64,000 bases of DNA from Pseudomonadota bacterium (GTDB lineage Bacteria; Pseudomonadota; Gammaproteobacteria; Xanthomonadales; Rhodanobacteraceae): positions 51,693 through 115,692 of the forward strand of contig JAFEDX010000198.1 in the NCBI GenBank assembly GCA_018241365.1, given 5' to 3'. The position numbers and the translations under genes are program-made. Positions 20,915-28,986 of the stretch are shown here, in pieces. A model generated the notes under the pieces. That model saw nothing but the letters and a program-made list of their open reading frames with translations, had not been told where the DNA came from and ran no database searches. Numbering within the stretch: the first letter of the stretch is position 1; each line of letters opens with the position of its first letter.

Positions 20915-22060
20915 ATGCAAATCGAAACCAAGTTGCCCAAGGTCGGCACCACCATCTTCACGGTGATGAGCCAGCTCGCGGTCGAGCACAAGGCGGTGAA
21001 CCTGGGGCAGGGCTTCCCGGATTTCGAGACACCGGCGTCGTTGCGCGATGCACTGACCCGCGCGATGACCGACGGCAGGAACCAGTACGCGCCGATGAGT
21101 GGGATCCCGAAGCTGCGCGAGCAGATCGCTCTGCAGGTCGAGCGCCTGTACGGGCGCCGCATCAGCGCCGACACCGAAGTCACGGTGACTTCCGGAGCGA
21201 CCGAAGCGATCTTCGCGGCGATCGCCTGCGCGGTGCATGCGGGCGACGAGGTGATTGTGCTCGATCCCTGCTACGACTGCTACGAGCCTGCGATCGCGCT
21301 GGCGGGCGGCAAGACGGTGCATGTGCCGCTGAAGCTTCCAGATTTTGCGGTCGATTGGCAGCGCGTGCGCGACGAGATCACGCCGAGGACGCGGATGATC
21401 ATGGTCAACAGTCCGCACAATCCGTCGGGTGCGGTGTTCACTGAAGCCGACCTCGGGGAACTTTCGGAAATCGCCACGCAGCATGGCCTGCTGGTGATCT
21501 CCGACGAAGTCTACGAACACATCATCTACGACGGACGCACGCATTTGAGCGTGTCGCGACGGCCAGAGTTGGCCGAACGCAGCTTCGTGATCTCATCGTT
21601 CGGCAAGACCTGGCACTGCACCGGTTGGAAGGTCGGTTATTGCGTCGCGCCCAAGCTGCTGACTGCGGAGTTCCGCAAGGTCCACCAGTACCTGACCTTC
21701 TGCACCTTCCATCCGGCGCAATGTGCGTTTGCCGAGGTGATGGAGCACGACCCGCAACACGCACAAAACCTGTCGGGGTTCTACCAGGCCAAGCGCGATC
21801 GTTTCCGCGAACTGCTGGTGGGCTCGCGCTTCAAGCTGTCCGCGGTGCCGGGCGGCTATTTCCAGTTGGCCGATTATTCGGCGATCCGCGACATCGACGA
21901 CTTGAATTTCTGCGAATGGATGGTGCGCGAGGCAGGTGTTGCCGCAATCCCGGTTTCGGCGTTTTACGAAACGGCGCCGGATGCGAAGCTGGTGCGCTTC
22001 TGCTTCGCCAAGAGTGACGAGACGTTGCAGGCGGCGGCGGGGCGGCTATGCAAAATCTGA
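20915..22060 (+). CDS. methionine-type PLP-dependent aminotransferase (YbdL-like)
   Basis: This is a 381-residue fold type I aminotransferase near YbdL and kynurenine/glutamine transaminases, which favour methionine and aromatic amino acids. Visible are LGQGFPDFETP, NQYAPMSGIPKLRE, the NSPHNPSGAV motif, the SDEVYEHIIYDG strand, and the PLP lysine in SSFGKTWHCTGWK. ATG 20915 (MQIETKLPKVGTTIF) matches the family start. The last 13 nt overlap the omega-amidase gene, so the pair is translationally coupled. This supports a glutamine transaminase/omega-amidase role in methionine salvage (inference). Confidence 0.9.
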   Translation: MQIETKLPKVGTTIFTVMSQLAVEHKAVNLGQGFPDFETPASLRDALTRAMTDGRNQYAPMSGIPKLREQIALQVERLYGRRISADTEVTVTSGATEAIFAAIACAVHAGDEVIVLDPCYDCYEPAIALAGGKTVHVPLKLPDFAVDWQRVRDEITPRTRMIMVNSPHNPSGAVFTEADLGELSEIATQHGLLVISDEVYEHIIYDGRTHLSVSRRPELAERSFVISSFGKTWHCTGWKVGYCVAPKLLTAEFRKVHQYLTFCTFHPAQCAFAEVMEHDPQHAQNLSGFYQAKRDRFRELLVGSRFKLSAVPGGYFQLADYSAIRDIDDLNFCEWMVREAGVAAIPVSAFYETAPDAKLVRFCFAKSDETLQAAAGRLCKI

Positions 22061-22842
22061 GGGTTTCCCTGGTGCAGGGCGCGACGCGCTGGCACGATCC
22101 GGCGGGCAACCGCGAGTATTACGGCGCGTTGATTGCGCCGCTGGCGGGCAAGACCGACCTCGTGGTGCTGCCGGAGACTTTCACCAGCGGGTTCTCCAAC
22201 GAAGCCATCCACAACGCCGAGGGCATGGATGGCCCGACCATCGCCTGGCTGCGTGAACAGTCGAAATCACTGGATGCAGCGGTGACCGGCAGCGTGCAGT
22301 TGCGCGTCGGTGACGGCGTGTTCAACCGTCTGTTGTTCGTGACGCCGGACGGCAGCGTGCAGCATTACGACAAGCGCCACCTGTTTCGCTACGCCGACGA
22401 ACACAAGCGTTACGCGGCCGGTCGCGACAGGTTGATCGTCGAATGGAAGGGCTGGAAGATTTGCCCACAAGTCTGCTACGACCTGCGCTTCCCGGTATTC
22501 GTGCGCAACCGCCACGAGGCGCAGGACGGGTTCGATTACGACCTCGTCCTGTTCGTCGCCAACTGGCCGTCCGCGCGCGCCTACGCGTGGCGCACGCTGC
22601 TGCGCGCGCGTGCGATTGAAAACCTGGGCTACTGCATCGGCGTCAACCGCGTCGGCGTGGATGGCAACCAGTTGCCGTATTCCGGCGACAGCGCGGTGCT
22701 GGATTTCCTGGGCCAGGCCATGGTTGACCTCGGCGCGCAGGAGCAGACCGTGACCGTCGCGCTGGACCACGCCGCGCTCGCGACGTTCCGCGAGAAGTTC
22801 CCGGCGTGGATGGATGCCGACGCGTTCGATCTGAAACCCTGA
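22048..22842 (+). CDS. omega-amidase / YafV-like carbon-nitrogen hydrolase
   Basis: This is a 264-residue nitrilase-superfamily amidase. The catalytic triad is visible: Glu in LPETFTSGF, Lys in YDKRHLF and Cys in ICPQVCYDLRFPVF. YafV-type enzymes hydrolyse alpha-ketoglutaramate, the product of glutamine-dependent transamination, which pulls the transaminase reaction forward. That fits its position overlapping the aminotransferase gene. The stop is 1 nt from the stop of convergent rhlE. Confidence 0.9.
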   Translation: MQNLRVSLVQGATRWHDPAGNREYYGALIAPLAGKTDLVVLPETFTSGFSNEAIHNAEGMDGPTIAWLREQSKSLDAAVTGSVQLRVGDGVFNRLLFVTPDGSVQHYDKRHLFRYADEHKRYAAGRDRLIVEWKGWKICPQVCYDLRFPVFVRNRHEAQDGFDYDLVLFVANWPSARAYAWRTLLRARAIENLGYCIGVNRVGVDGNQLPYSGDSAVLDFLGQAMVDLGAQEQTVTVALDHAALATFREKFPAWMDADAFDLKP

Positions 22843-22843
22843 A

Positions 22844-24208
22844 TCAGCGCGGGGCGGCGCGGTTGCGGCCGTTGCGGTTCCGGCGCGACCGGTTGGCATT
22901 CGCCACATCCTTCTGCGTCCGCGAATGTTGCGGATGCGCATGGCCGTGTGGTGTGGCGCGGTTGCCGTTCGACGGCTTGCCGGCCTTGCTCCAGCCTGAG
23001 GTCTTGCGCCCACGGGGATTGCGGCGCTGGGCGGGCTTCGCGGCGGGCGCATTCGCGCGCTCGGGGCGCAGCGTCCATGCGGGTTCGAAACCTTGCACGG
23101 GTTCGACTGCAAGTGGTTGTTTCAAAAGCCTCTGGATGTCGCGCAGCAGGCCTTCTTCTTCGCGGCTGACCAGCGACAGCGCCAACCCTTCGGCGCCCGC
23201 GCGGCCGGTGCGGCCGATGCGGTGCACGTAGTCTTGCGCGACCATCGGCAGGTCGTAGTTCACCACCGCCGGCAACTGGTCGATGTCCAGGCCGCGCGCG
23301 GCGATGTCGGTCGCGACCAGCACCGTGGTGCGGCCGTTCTTGAAGTCCGCCAGCGCGCGGGTGCGCTGGTTCTGGCTCTTGTTGCCATGGATCGCGGCAA
23401 CGCGGAAGCCGTGCTGTTCGAGGTGCCGGCACAGCTTGTCCGAGCCGTGCTTGGTGCGCGCGAACACCAGCGTCTGCCGGCGGCTGTCGGCGGCCAGCAC
23501 GTGCAGCAGCAGGTCGCGTTTCCGGTCGCCATCGACCGGGTGCACGCGGTGCGTGACGCCGACCGCGACGGCATTCGGCGTGGCCATCTGTACTTCGCGT
23601 GGCGTGCGCATGAAGTTGGCCGCAAGCTGCTTGATTTCGGGTGCGAAGGTGGCCGAGAACAGCAAGGTCTGGCGCTGCTTCGGCAGCACCGCGAGGATCT
23701 GCTTCAGCGCCGGCAGGAAGCCCATGTCTAGCATGCGGTCGGCTTCGTCCAGCACCAGCCAGCGGACGCCGGAAAGATCGACGTTGCGGCGTTGCAGGTG
23801 GTCGATCAGGCGGCCAGGTGTGGCGACGACAAGGTCCGGACCACGGCGCAGGAACTGCACCTGCCCGCCCATGCCGACGCCGCCGAAGATCGCGCCGCTG
23901 CGCACGCGCAGGTGCTTGCCGTAGGCGCGGATGTTGTCGTGGACCTGTGCGGCAAGCTCGCGGGTCGGGGTGAGGATCAGCGCGCGCGGGTTGCGCGCGG
24001 ATTCACTCGTTGTGGCGTCCAGCATCTGCAGCAGCGGCAGCGCGAATGCAGCGGTCTTGCCGGTGCCGGTTTGCGCACCGGCCATGATGTCGTGGCCATC
24101 CAGAACCTGCGGGATGGCCGCGGCCTGGATCGGGGTGGGATCGGTGTAGCCCTGTTCGGCGAGCGCGCGCAGCAACGCGGGCTGGAGCCCGAGCGATTCG
24201 AAAGACAT
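22844..24208 (-). CDS. rhlE: DEAD-box ATP-dependent RNA helicase RhlE
   Basis: This is a 454-residue helicase. The Q motif (YTDPTPIQAAAIP), motif I (AQTGTGKT), PTRELA, DEAD (VLDEADRM), SAT (FSATF), and motifs V-VI (ATDIAARGLDI, HRIGRTGRAG) are all present. The tail from about residue 390 is rich in Arg, Asn and Lys (NRSRRNRNGRNRAAPR), as in RhlE proteins that bind RNA non-specifically. Roles in ribosome assembly or RNA decay are family knowledge. ATG 24208 gives the standard start MSFESLGL; the upstream extension is not preferred. Confidence 0.93.
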   Translation of the reverse strand: MSFESLGLQPALLRALAEQGYTDPTPIQAAAIPQVLDGHDIMAGAQTGTGKTAAFALPLLQMLDATTSESARNPRALILTPTRELAAQVHDNIRAYGKHLRVRSGAIFGGVGMGGQVQFLRRGPDLVVATPGRLIDHLQRRNVDLSGVRWLVLDEADRMLDMGFLPALKQILAVLPKQRQTLLFSATFAPEIKQLAANFMRTPREVQMATPNAVAVGVTHRVHPVDGDRKRDLLLHVLAADSRRQTLVFARTKHGSDKLCRHLEQHGFRVAAIHGNKSQNQRTRALADFKNGRTTVLVATDIAARGLDIDQLPAVVNYDLPMVAQDYVHRIGRTGRAGAEGLALSLVSREEEGLLRDIQRLLKQPLAVEPVQGFEPAWTLRPERANAPAAKPAQRRNPRGRKTSGWSKAGKPSNGNRATPHGHAHPQHSRTQKDVANANRSRRNRNGRNRAAPR

Positions 24209-24432
24209 TGGAAAAACTCCTTGAGTAACCCGGAGCGTTCCCAAAACCGCGCTGCGAGCAGATGCAACCATTGACGGCGGCCGCGGATGCGGGGCCGGGT
24301 ATGCGCGACGTGCGAGTGGCAGGGGATCGGATCGGTGCCGGAAGGCAACTCGATCGCGTCGATCCGCAAGGGAAGTTCGGGGTGCGGCGCGTCAAACGGG
24401 GCGTAGTTTAGCGGGTTGCGCCACGCGCCGCA

Positions 24433-25017
24433 TCAGTTTTCTGCGCTTTTCGGCAATGCGGTGCTGGCGAGGCAGCGATAACGTGCGCCGGTCGTTTGCA
24501 GGTCGCTCGCCATCAGCGCCAGCGATTCGAAGGCCATCGACGCTGTGGGTGCGGGGGGCAATTCCGGCAGGCAGCCGGGGCGCAGCCGCGCCAAGGTCAG
24601 GTGTGCCTTGAAGGCACGCGGCTCCGCGTCGAACCCGGCTTTCTGCGCCAGCGCCTCGCATTCTCCGGCGAGTGCGATCAGCGCCTCGAGAGGATCGAAC
24701 TCCAGCACCACCAGGCGCGGTCGTGCGCGGTTGGGCCAGATTGCACAGCGGCGTGGAATGAGTGCGGGCAATGCGCGCACCAGCGACGGCAGCATGTGCT
24801 TGAAGTATTCGACCTGTGCGTGGGAGGTGCCGCCGAGGAAACGCAGGGTCAGGTGCAGCGATGCGGCGTCGCTCCAGCGTACGCCGCGCGTGCCGGATGG
24901 CGAAGCTGCAGCCAGCTCGCGGCAGCGTTGCAACGCGGCGCGGCTGGCGGCATCGGGAAGCAGTGCAAGGAAGCAGCGCTGGCTGCCGGCGGCGGTGCTG
25001 GCCGGCTGCGGCGTCAC
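24433..25017 (-). CDS. thpR: RNA 2',3'-cyclic phosphodiesterase (2H family)
   Basis: This is a 194-residue protein of the 2H phosphoesterase (LigT/ThpR) family. The two signature motifs are HLTLRF (H55, T57) and HLTLARL (H139, T141). The family opens 2',3'-cyclic phosphates at RNA ends; the older name is 2'-5' RNA ligase. The start is GTG 25017, overlapping the DUF502 stop as GTGA, so the two are coupled. No RNA-repair partner such as RtcB is adjacent. Confidence 0.87.
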   Translation of the reverse strand: MTPQPASTAAGSQRCFLALLPDAASRAALQRCRELAAASPSGTRGVRWSDAASLHLTLRFLGGTSHAQVEYFKHMLPSLVRALPALIPRRCAIWPNRARPRLVVLEFDPLEALIALAGECEALAQKAGFDAEPRAFKAHLTLARLRPGCLPELPPAPTASMAFESLALMASDLQTTGARYRCLASTALPKSAEN

Positions 25018-25700
25018 CGCGCCTCGACGCTGGGTTGTTCGATCCGCGCCGGCGCCGCCGGGCCCAGCGTATCCGGCAACTCTTCGGGTCCGACCGCGCC
25101 GCCCGAGACGATGAAGGCCATCGCCTGGTCCATGCTCCAGTCGGTCATGATCAGGCGTTCGGTCGGTACCAGTTCGAGGTAGCCGCCGGTGGGGTTCGGC
25201 GTGGTCGGCACGTACACCGCGGCGATCTCGCGCCCCGCGGCGTCGATGAAGGTGCGGGTCACGAAGCCGATCGATTTCAGCTCCGGCGACGGGAAGTCGA
25301 TCAACACCACGCGTTGGGTGCCGCCCGGCTTGTTGCGCATCAGGGTCATCAGTTTCTTGACGCCGCCGTAGATGGTGTGGACCAGCGGCAATTTTTGCAG
25401 GAAGGTGTCGATGGTGCCCAGGATGCGCCGCCCGATCACGCGCGTGGACAGCCAGCCCAGCAGGTACAGCGCGAGCAGGGTCAGGATGAACGCAAGGATC
25501 GGTATCAACCAATCGCTGTTCAGCGCCTTGGCGGCACCGGGCGCGCCGAGCCCGATCAATCCGATGATGCCGCTGACCAGCGGCGCACCCACGCCCGCGA
25601 GCAGGGTGAACACGAACTTGAACACCACCCAGGTGATCCACACCGGGATGAAGGCCAACAGGCCCGTGAGCAGGTAGCGCTTGACGTGGAGGGCAGGCAT
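25014..25700 (-). CDS. DUF502 family membrane protein
   Basis: This is a 228-residue DUF502 protein. Two hydrophobic regions (residues ~7-30 and ~55-80) precede a soluble domain with LPLVHTIYGGVKKLMTLM, VVLIDFPSPELKSIGFVT and VYVPTTPNPTGGYLELVP, all family hallmarks. Function is unknown in any organism I can name with confidence. ATG 25700 is chosen; a GTG at 25715 would add 5 residues. It precedes thpR with a 4-nt overlap. Confidence 0.88.
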   Translation of the reverse strand: MPALHVKRYLLTGLLAFIPVWITWVVFKFVFTLLAGVGAPLVSGIIGLIGLGAPGAAKALNSDWLIPILAFILTLLALYLLGWLSTRVIGRRILGTIDTFLQKLPLVHTIYGGVKKLMTLMRNKPGGTQRVVLIDFPSPELKSIGFVTRTFIDAAGREIAAVYVPTTPNPTGGYLELVPTERLIMTDWSMDQAMAFIVSGGAVGPEELPDTLGPAAPARIEQPSVEAR

Positions 25701-25813
25701 GGTCACGACGGACACCCCATGGATCGGGCATTGTAATCGAGATGCATGCTGCGTCCGTGTGTGATTTTTGTCGCGCCACGGCGAATCATGGGGAAACTGA
25801 TCGGGACGGGGTG

Positions 25814-26368
25814 ATGGAAAAGCGGGAACGGCAGCGGCGCTTCGAAACCCTGCTGCGCGAGCACCAGCGGATCGTGTTCAAGGTGGCGGGCGTGTATGCG
25901 CGCAATCCGCACGACCGCGACGATCTCGCTCAGGAGATCGCTGCGCAGCTGTGGCGGTCATTCGGCGCGTTTGACGCACGTCGTGCGAAGTTCACGACCT
26001 GGATGTACCGCGTGGCCCTGAACGTGGCCATTTCGCACGTCCGCAGTACCAAACGCTCGGGCGTGGACCAAGTCGATCCGCTCGACGACGTGCACCTGGA
26101 AACCATGGGTGCCGCCACCGCGACGCACGACGAAGCGGCCCTGCACGACGAGCGCATTGCGGAATTGCATGCCTTCATTGCGCAACTCGATCCGTTGAAC
26201 CGCGCCCTGATCCTGCTGTACCTCGAAGATCGCAGCTACGCGGAAATTGCCGAGGTGCTGGGCATCAGCGAGACCAACGTCGCGACCAAGTTGGGTCGCA
26301 TCAAGCAGAAGCTGCGCGGGCAGATGACCGCAGCGGAAACCGCAGGAGTGCAGCATGGAACTCGATGA
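25814..26368 (+). CDS. ECF-type RNA polymerase sigma factor
   Basis: This is a 184-residue group 4 sigma factor. Region 2 runs from FKVAGVYARNPHDRDDLAQE to WMYRVALNVAISHVR. Region 4 is LDPLNRALILLYLEDRSYAEIAEVLGI followed by SETNVATKLGRIKQKLR. Conserved region 2/4 positions look intact. ATG 25814 follows GGACGGGG; upstream in-frame starts would add non-family sequence. The gene overlaps the next by 14 nt, and that gene encodes a membrane protein in the place of an anti-sigma factor. Target promoters are unknown. Confidence 0.9.
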   Translation: MEKRERQRRFETLLREHQRIVFKVAGVYARNPHDRDDLAQEIAAQLWRSFGAFDARRAKFTTWMYRVALNVAISHVRSTKRSGVDQVDPLDDVHLETMGAATATHDEAALHDERIAELHAFIAQLDPLNRALILLYLEDRSYAEIAEVLGISETNVATKLGRIKQKLRGQMTAAETAGVQHGTR

Positions 26369-27017
26369 GATGAAGCTTGCGTGGCAGGAGCTGGATGCGC
26401 GGGTGGCGAATACGCACACTCTGGCGTTGCAATTGGTTCGCGATGGACATTCTGACAAACTGCGACGAAGCCTGCGTTCGCTGCACTGGGGACAATCCGC
26501 GCAGATCGCGTTCGGCGTTGCGGCCATCCTGTGGGGCGTTACCTTCTGGTCCACCCACCTCGCCGATTGGCGTGCGGTGGTCTGCGGTGTGGTGATGCAG
26601 GTCTTCGGCATCCTGATGGCCGCATTCGCGGGACGTCTGCTTTATTCGTTGAAAGCGATCGACTACGCGGCGCCGGTCGTCGAGATCCAGCGGCGGCTCG
26701 CTGCACTTGGCGCGTGGCGGGTGCGCGTGGAAGCACCTGCATTCGTGCTGCTGGGAGCCTTTGTCTGGATTCCGGCGGTGCTGATGTTGATGCTCGACGA
26801 CACGGCGCGTGTCGGCGTGGACATGTGGCGTGCCGCTCCGGGCTTGCCACTGTGGCTGGCCATGAACGGCGTCTTCGCGGTGGCACTCGCCGCGCTCGCA
26901 TTCTGGCTGTTGCGGCGGTTCGGACACGCCCGCTGGTTGCGGGACAACTTCACGGGCAGCGCCATCCGGCGCGCCGAAGCGGTGCTTGCGGAAGTCGCGC
27001 GTTTCGAGCGCGAATGA
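26355..27017 (+). CDS. membrane protein partner of the ECF sigma factor (putative anti-sigma)
   Basis: This is a 220-residue protein starting inside the sigma gene after an AGGAG site. The N-terminus MELDEMKLAWQELDARV is soluble and helical. Four membrane segments follow, near residues 48-66, 71-95, 125-148 and 165-188. The C-terminal segment is soluble. There is no ZAS zinc motif (HxxxCxxC) and no recognisable anti-sigma domain. The overlap and topology make regulation of the sigma factor plausible, but that is inference. Confidence 0.72.
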   Translation: MELDEMKLAWQELDARVANTHTLALQLVRDGHSDKLRRSLRSLHWGQSAQIAFGVAAILWGVTFWSTHLADWRAVVCGVVMQVFGILMAAFAGRLLYSLKAIDYAAPVVEIQRRLAALGAWRVRVEAPAFVLLGAFVWIPAVLMLMLDDTARVGVDMWRAAPGLPLWLAMNGVFAVALAALAFWLLRRFGHARWLRDNFTGSAIRRAEAVLAEVARFERE

Positions 27018-27018
27018 G

Positions 27019-27050
27019 GCAAAAAACCGGCGCGATCGCTCGCGCCGGTT
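27019..27050 (-). terminator. terminator of the S10 peptidase gene (27082)
   Basis: An 11-bp stem AACCGGCGCGA / TCGCGCCGGTT with a TCGC loop (27025-27050) is followed, on the minus strand, by a T run. It lies 32 nt after the peptidase stop. A near-identical structure ends the second peptidase gene at 28886-28917. Confidence 0.85.
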
Positions 27051-27081
27051 CGAAGGTTGCAAGCTGCAACTTGAGGGGTTG

Positions 27082-28731
27082 TTACTTGCCGCCCTGGTTG
27101 TCGTTCGCTTCGATGAAGGCCGCGGCATCGTCGTGCAACTGCTTCAGCGAGGGCAGGTGCGCGTACACCATGTGGCCGGAGGGGAAGAAGTTGTAGCTGA
27201 TGTTCTTCTGCAGCGATTCCGGGATCGGCAGGTGCTCCATCTCGTACACCGCGGTGTAGAACGGCGTCGCGAGGTCGTAGAAGCCGCCGAACAGTTTCAC
27301 CTTGAGGTTCGGGTTGTATTTCATCGCCACCGCGAGGTCGAGCATCACGTTGGGCGTGCCGCCACGCGAGAAGCGCTGGCCCGGTGCCATGTGCTTCCAG
27401 TCCCAGTGGAAATCGTCGGCGCCATAGACCGACGGTCGGAAGGTCATGCCTTCGCCGAACTTCAGGTCGTTGCGCACGTAGTTGTTGAACGCCGACACGT
27501 AGGCCGAACTGATCGCTGCGGACTGCGGGTCGTACTCGGTGGTCTTGGCCAGCGGGTCCATGGACGGACCGGTGAAACGGGTGTCGAGGCGGCCGGTATC
27601 GGTGTCGGTGCCGCTCAGCAGTTGCTGTTCGAACATGCCGCCGGTCACGCGCAGGTCGGCCTTCAACAGATAGGCGACCGGCAACCCGGTGAAGTCGCTC
27701 AGCTTCTGCGCGACCTCCTGTTTCTTCGCGTCGCTGAGCGTGGAACCTGCCGCCAGCGCCTGCTCGTAATCGGTGGTTGCCCACTTGGTGGCTTCCGCGA
27801 GCAGCGGCGCCAGCCCGCCGTGGTCGTACTTCGGCAACTTGTGGTGGTACCACGCGGTCGCCGCGTAGGTCGGCAGCCCCAGCACGTAGGACATGTCGAC
27901 GCCGGGGTTCATGTTGGCGCCGTCGATCGAGAGCGAGAAGTTGAGGATCTGCGACAACAGCATCACGCCGTTGAGGTCCACGTTGTATTGTGTCTGAAGC
28001 ACGTTCGAGAGCACCGCCGAACGTGTGGTGCCGTAGCTTTCACCGAACAGGTACTTGGGCGAATTCCAGCGGTCGTACTTCGACAGGAACTGGGTGATGA
28101 AGCGCGCGAACGCCTGCGCGTCGCCGTCGATGCCCCAGTATTCCTTGGCCAGTTCCTTGTGGCTCTTGGCCCGTTCGGCGTCATCCTTGCCTTGGCTCAG
28201 CAGGCGGCCGAAACCGGTGCCGGGCATGTCGATGAACACGAGATCGCTCGCATCCAGCAGGCTCCAGTCGTTGTTGACCAGCTGGTACGGCGCCGCCGGG
28301 GTGTGGGTGTCGTCGTTGGTGACGATGCGCTTCGGTCCCCAGGCGCCCATGTGCAGCCACACGGTCGAGGAACCAGGGCCGCCGTTGTAGATGAAGGTGA
28401 CGGGGCGCTTGGAGGGCTCGGCGCCCTGCTTGAAGTAGGCGACGTAGCTCATCGCCACCTGCGGCGTGCCTTCGTTGACCCCGGTGCCATCCAGCACCAG
28501 GGTGCCGGCCACGGCTTTGTAGCTGATCGCCTTGCCCTCGACCGTGACGGTCCCGGTTGTCGTGGACGCCAGAGGCTTCGACAGCTTCTGGATCAGCGAT
28601 TCGGACTGGTCGCTCTTGTCCGCGCCGGCTTGCGCGGAACTGCCGGCGCTGGATGGCGGCGGCGCGGAGAAGGCGGGCGCGCTGCACAACAGCAGCGAGG
28701 CGAGGGCAACGGCAAGGCGGTGGGGTTTCAT
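27082..28731 (-). CDS. exported S10 family serine carboxypeptidase, paralogue A
   Basis: This is a 549-residue protein with a signal peptide (MKPHRLAVALASLLLCSAPAFS), so it is probably periplasmic or secreted. It is a peptidase S10 (carboxypeptidase Y fold) protein. The oxyanion stretch is FIYNGGPGSSTVWLH and the nucleophile lies in LFGESYGTTR. The Asp is in GGFYDLATPF and the His in FPSGHMVYAH, so all catalytic positions are present. A low-complexity Ser/Ala linker follows the signal peptide. It is the second gene of a tandem pair, very similar to paralogue B upstream. Release of C-terminal residues from peptides is the family role. Confidence 0.9.
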   Translation of the reverse strand: MKPHRLAVALASLLLCSAPAFSAPPPSSAGSSAQAGADKSDQSESLIQKLSKPLASTTTGTVTVEGKAISYKAVAGTLVLDGTGVNEGTPQVAMSYVAYFKQGAEPSKRPVTFIYNGGPGSSTVWLHMGAWGPKRIVTNDDTHTPAAPYQLVNNDWSLLDASDLVFIDMPGTGFGRLLSQGKDDAERAKSHKELAKEYWGIDGDAQAFARFITQFLSKYDRWNSPKYLFGESYGTTRSAVLSNVLQTQYNVDLNGVMLLSQILNFSLSIDGANMNPGVDMSYVLGLPTYAATAWYHHKLPKYDHGGLAPLLAEATKWATTDYEQALAAGSTLSDAKKQEVAQKLSDFTGLPVAYLLKADLRVTGGMFEQQLLSGTDTDTGRLDTRFTGPSMDPLAKTTEYDPQSAAISSAYVSAFNNYVRNDLKFGEGMTFRPSVYGADDFHWDWKHMAPGQRFSRGGTPNVMLDLAVAMKYNPNLKVKLFGGFYDLATPFYTAVYEMEHLPIPESLQKNISYNFFPSGHMVYAHLPSLKQLHDDAAAFIEANDNQGGK

Positions 28732-28885
28732 GGATGGCTCCGGTCGGGTGGCGATGTCATCCGGCGCATGCAGGCGACGAACCTGCCGAGTATGCGCCCA
28801 CCAGCTCGTGGGAGGCATACCCCGAAAGTCATGCCTTGCGGGGTGCAGATGCGGGCCGGCGCGCCAAGCTCCGCATGCGTGTCAT

Positions 28886-28917
28886 GAAAAAAACCGGCGC
28901 GCCGCGGCGCGCCGGTT
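28886..28917 (-). terminator. terminator of the S10 peptidase gene (28987)
   Basis: A 12-bp stem AACCGGCGCGCC / GGCGCGCCGGTT (28892-28917) is followed on the minus strand by seven T. It resembles the terminator of the tandem paralogue, so the duplication may have included this region. Confidence 0.85.
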
Positions 28918-28930
28918 GCCATTGCCACCG

Positions 28931-28986
28931 TCGCCTGCACGCAGGCTCCTACATTGCAGGCGTGGTAGGAGCGAGCGTGCTCGCGA
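28931..28986. repeat. pair of inverted GTAGGAG repeats (REP-like)
   Basis: Two units, one ending GCAGGCTCCTACA (28931-28953) and one running from GGTAGGAGCGAGCG to CTCGCGA (28964-28986), lie back to back. The second unit touches the stop codon of peptidase paralogue B. They match the pair after serS in sequence but in the opposite orientation to each other. Confidence 0.75.
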
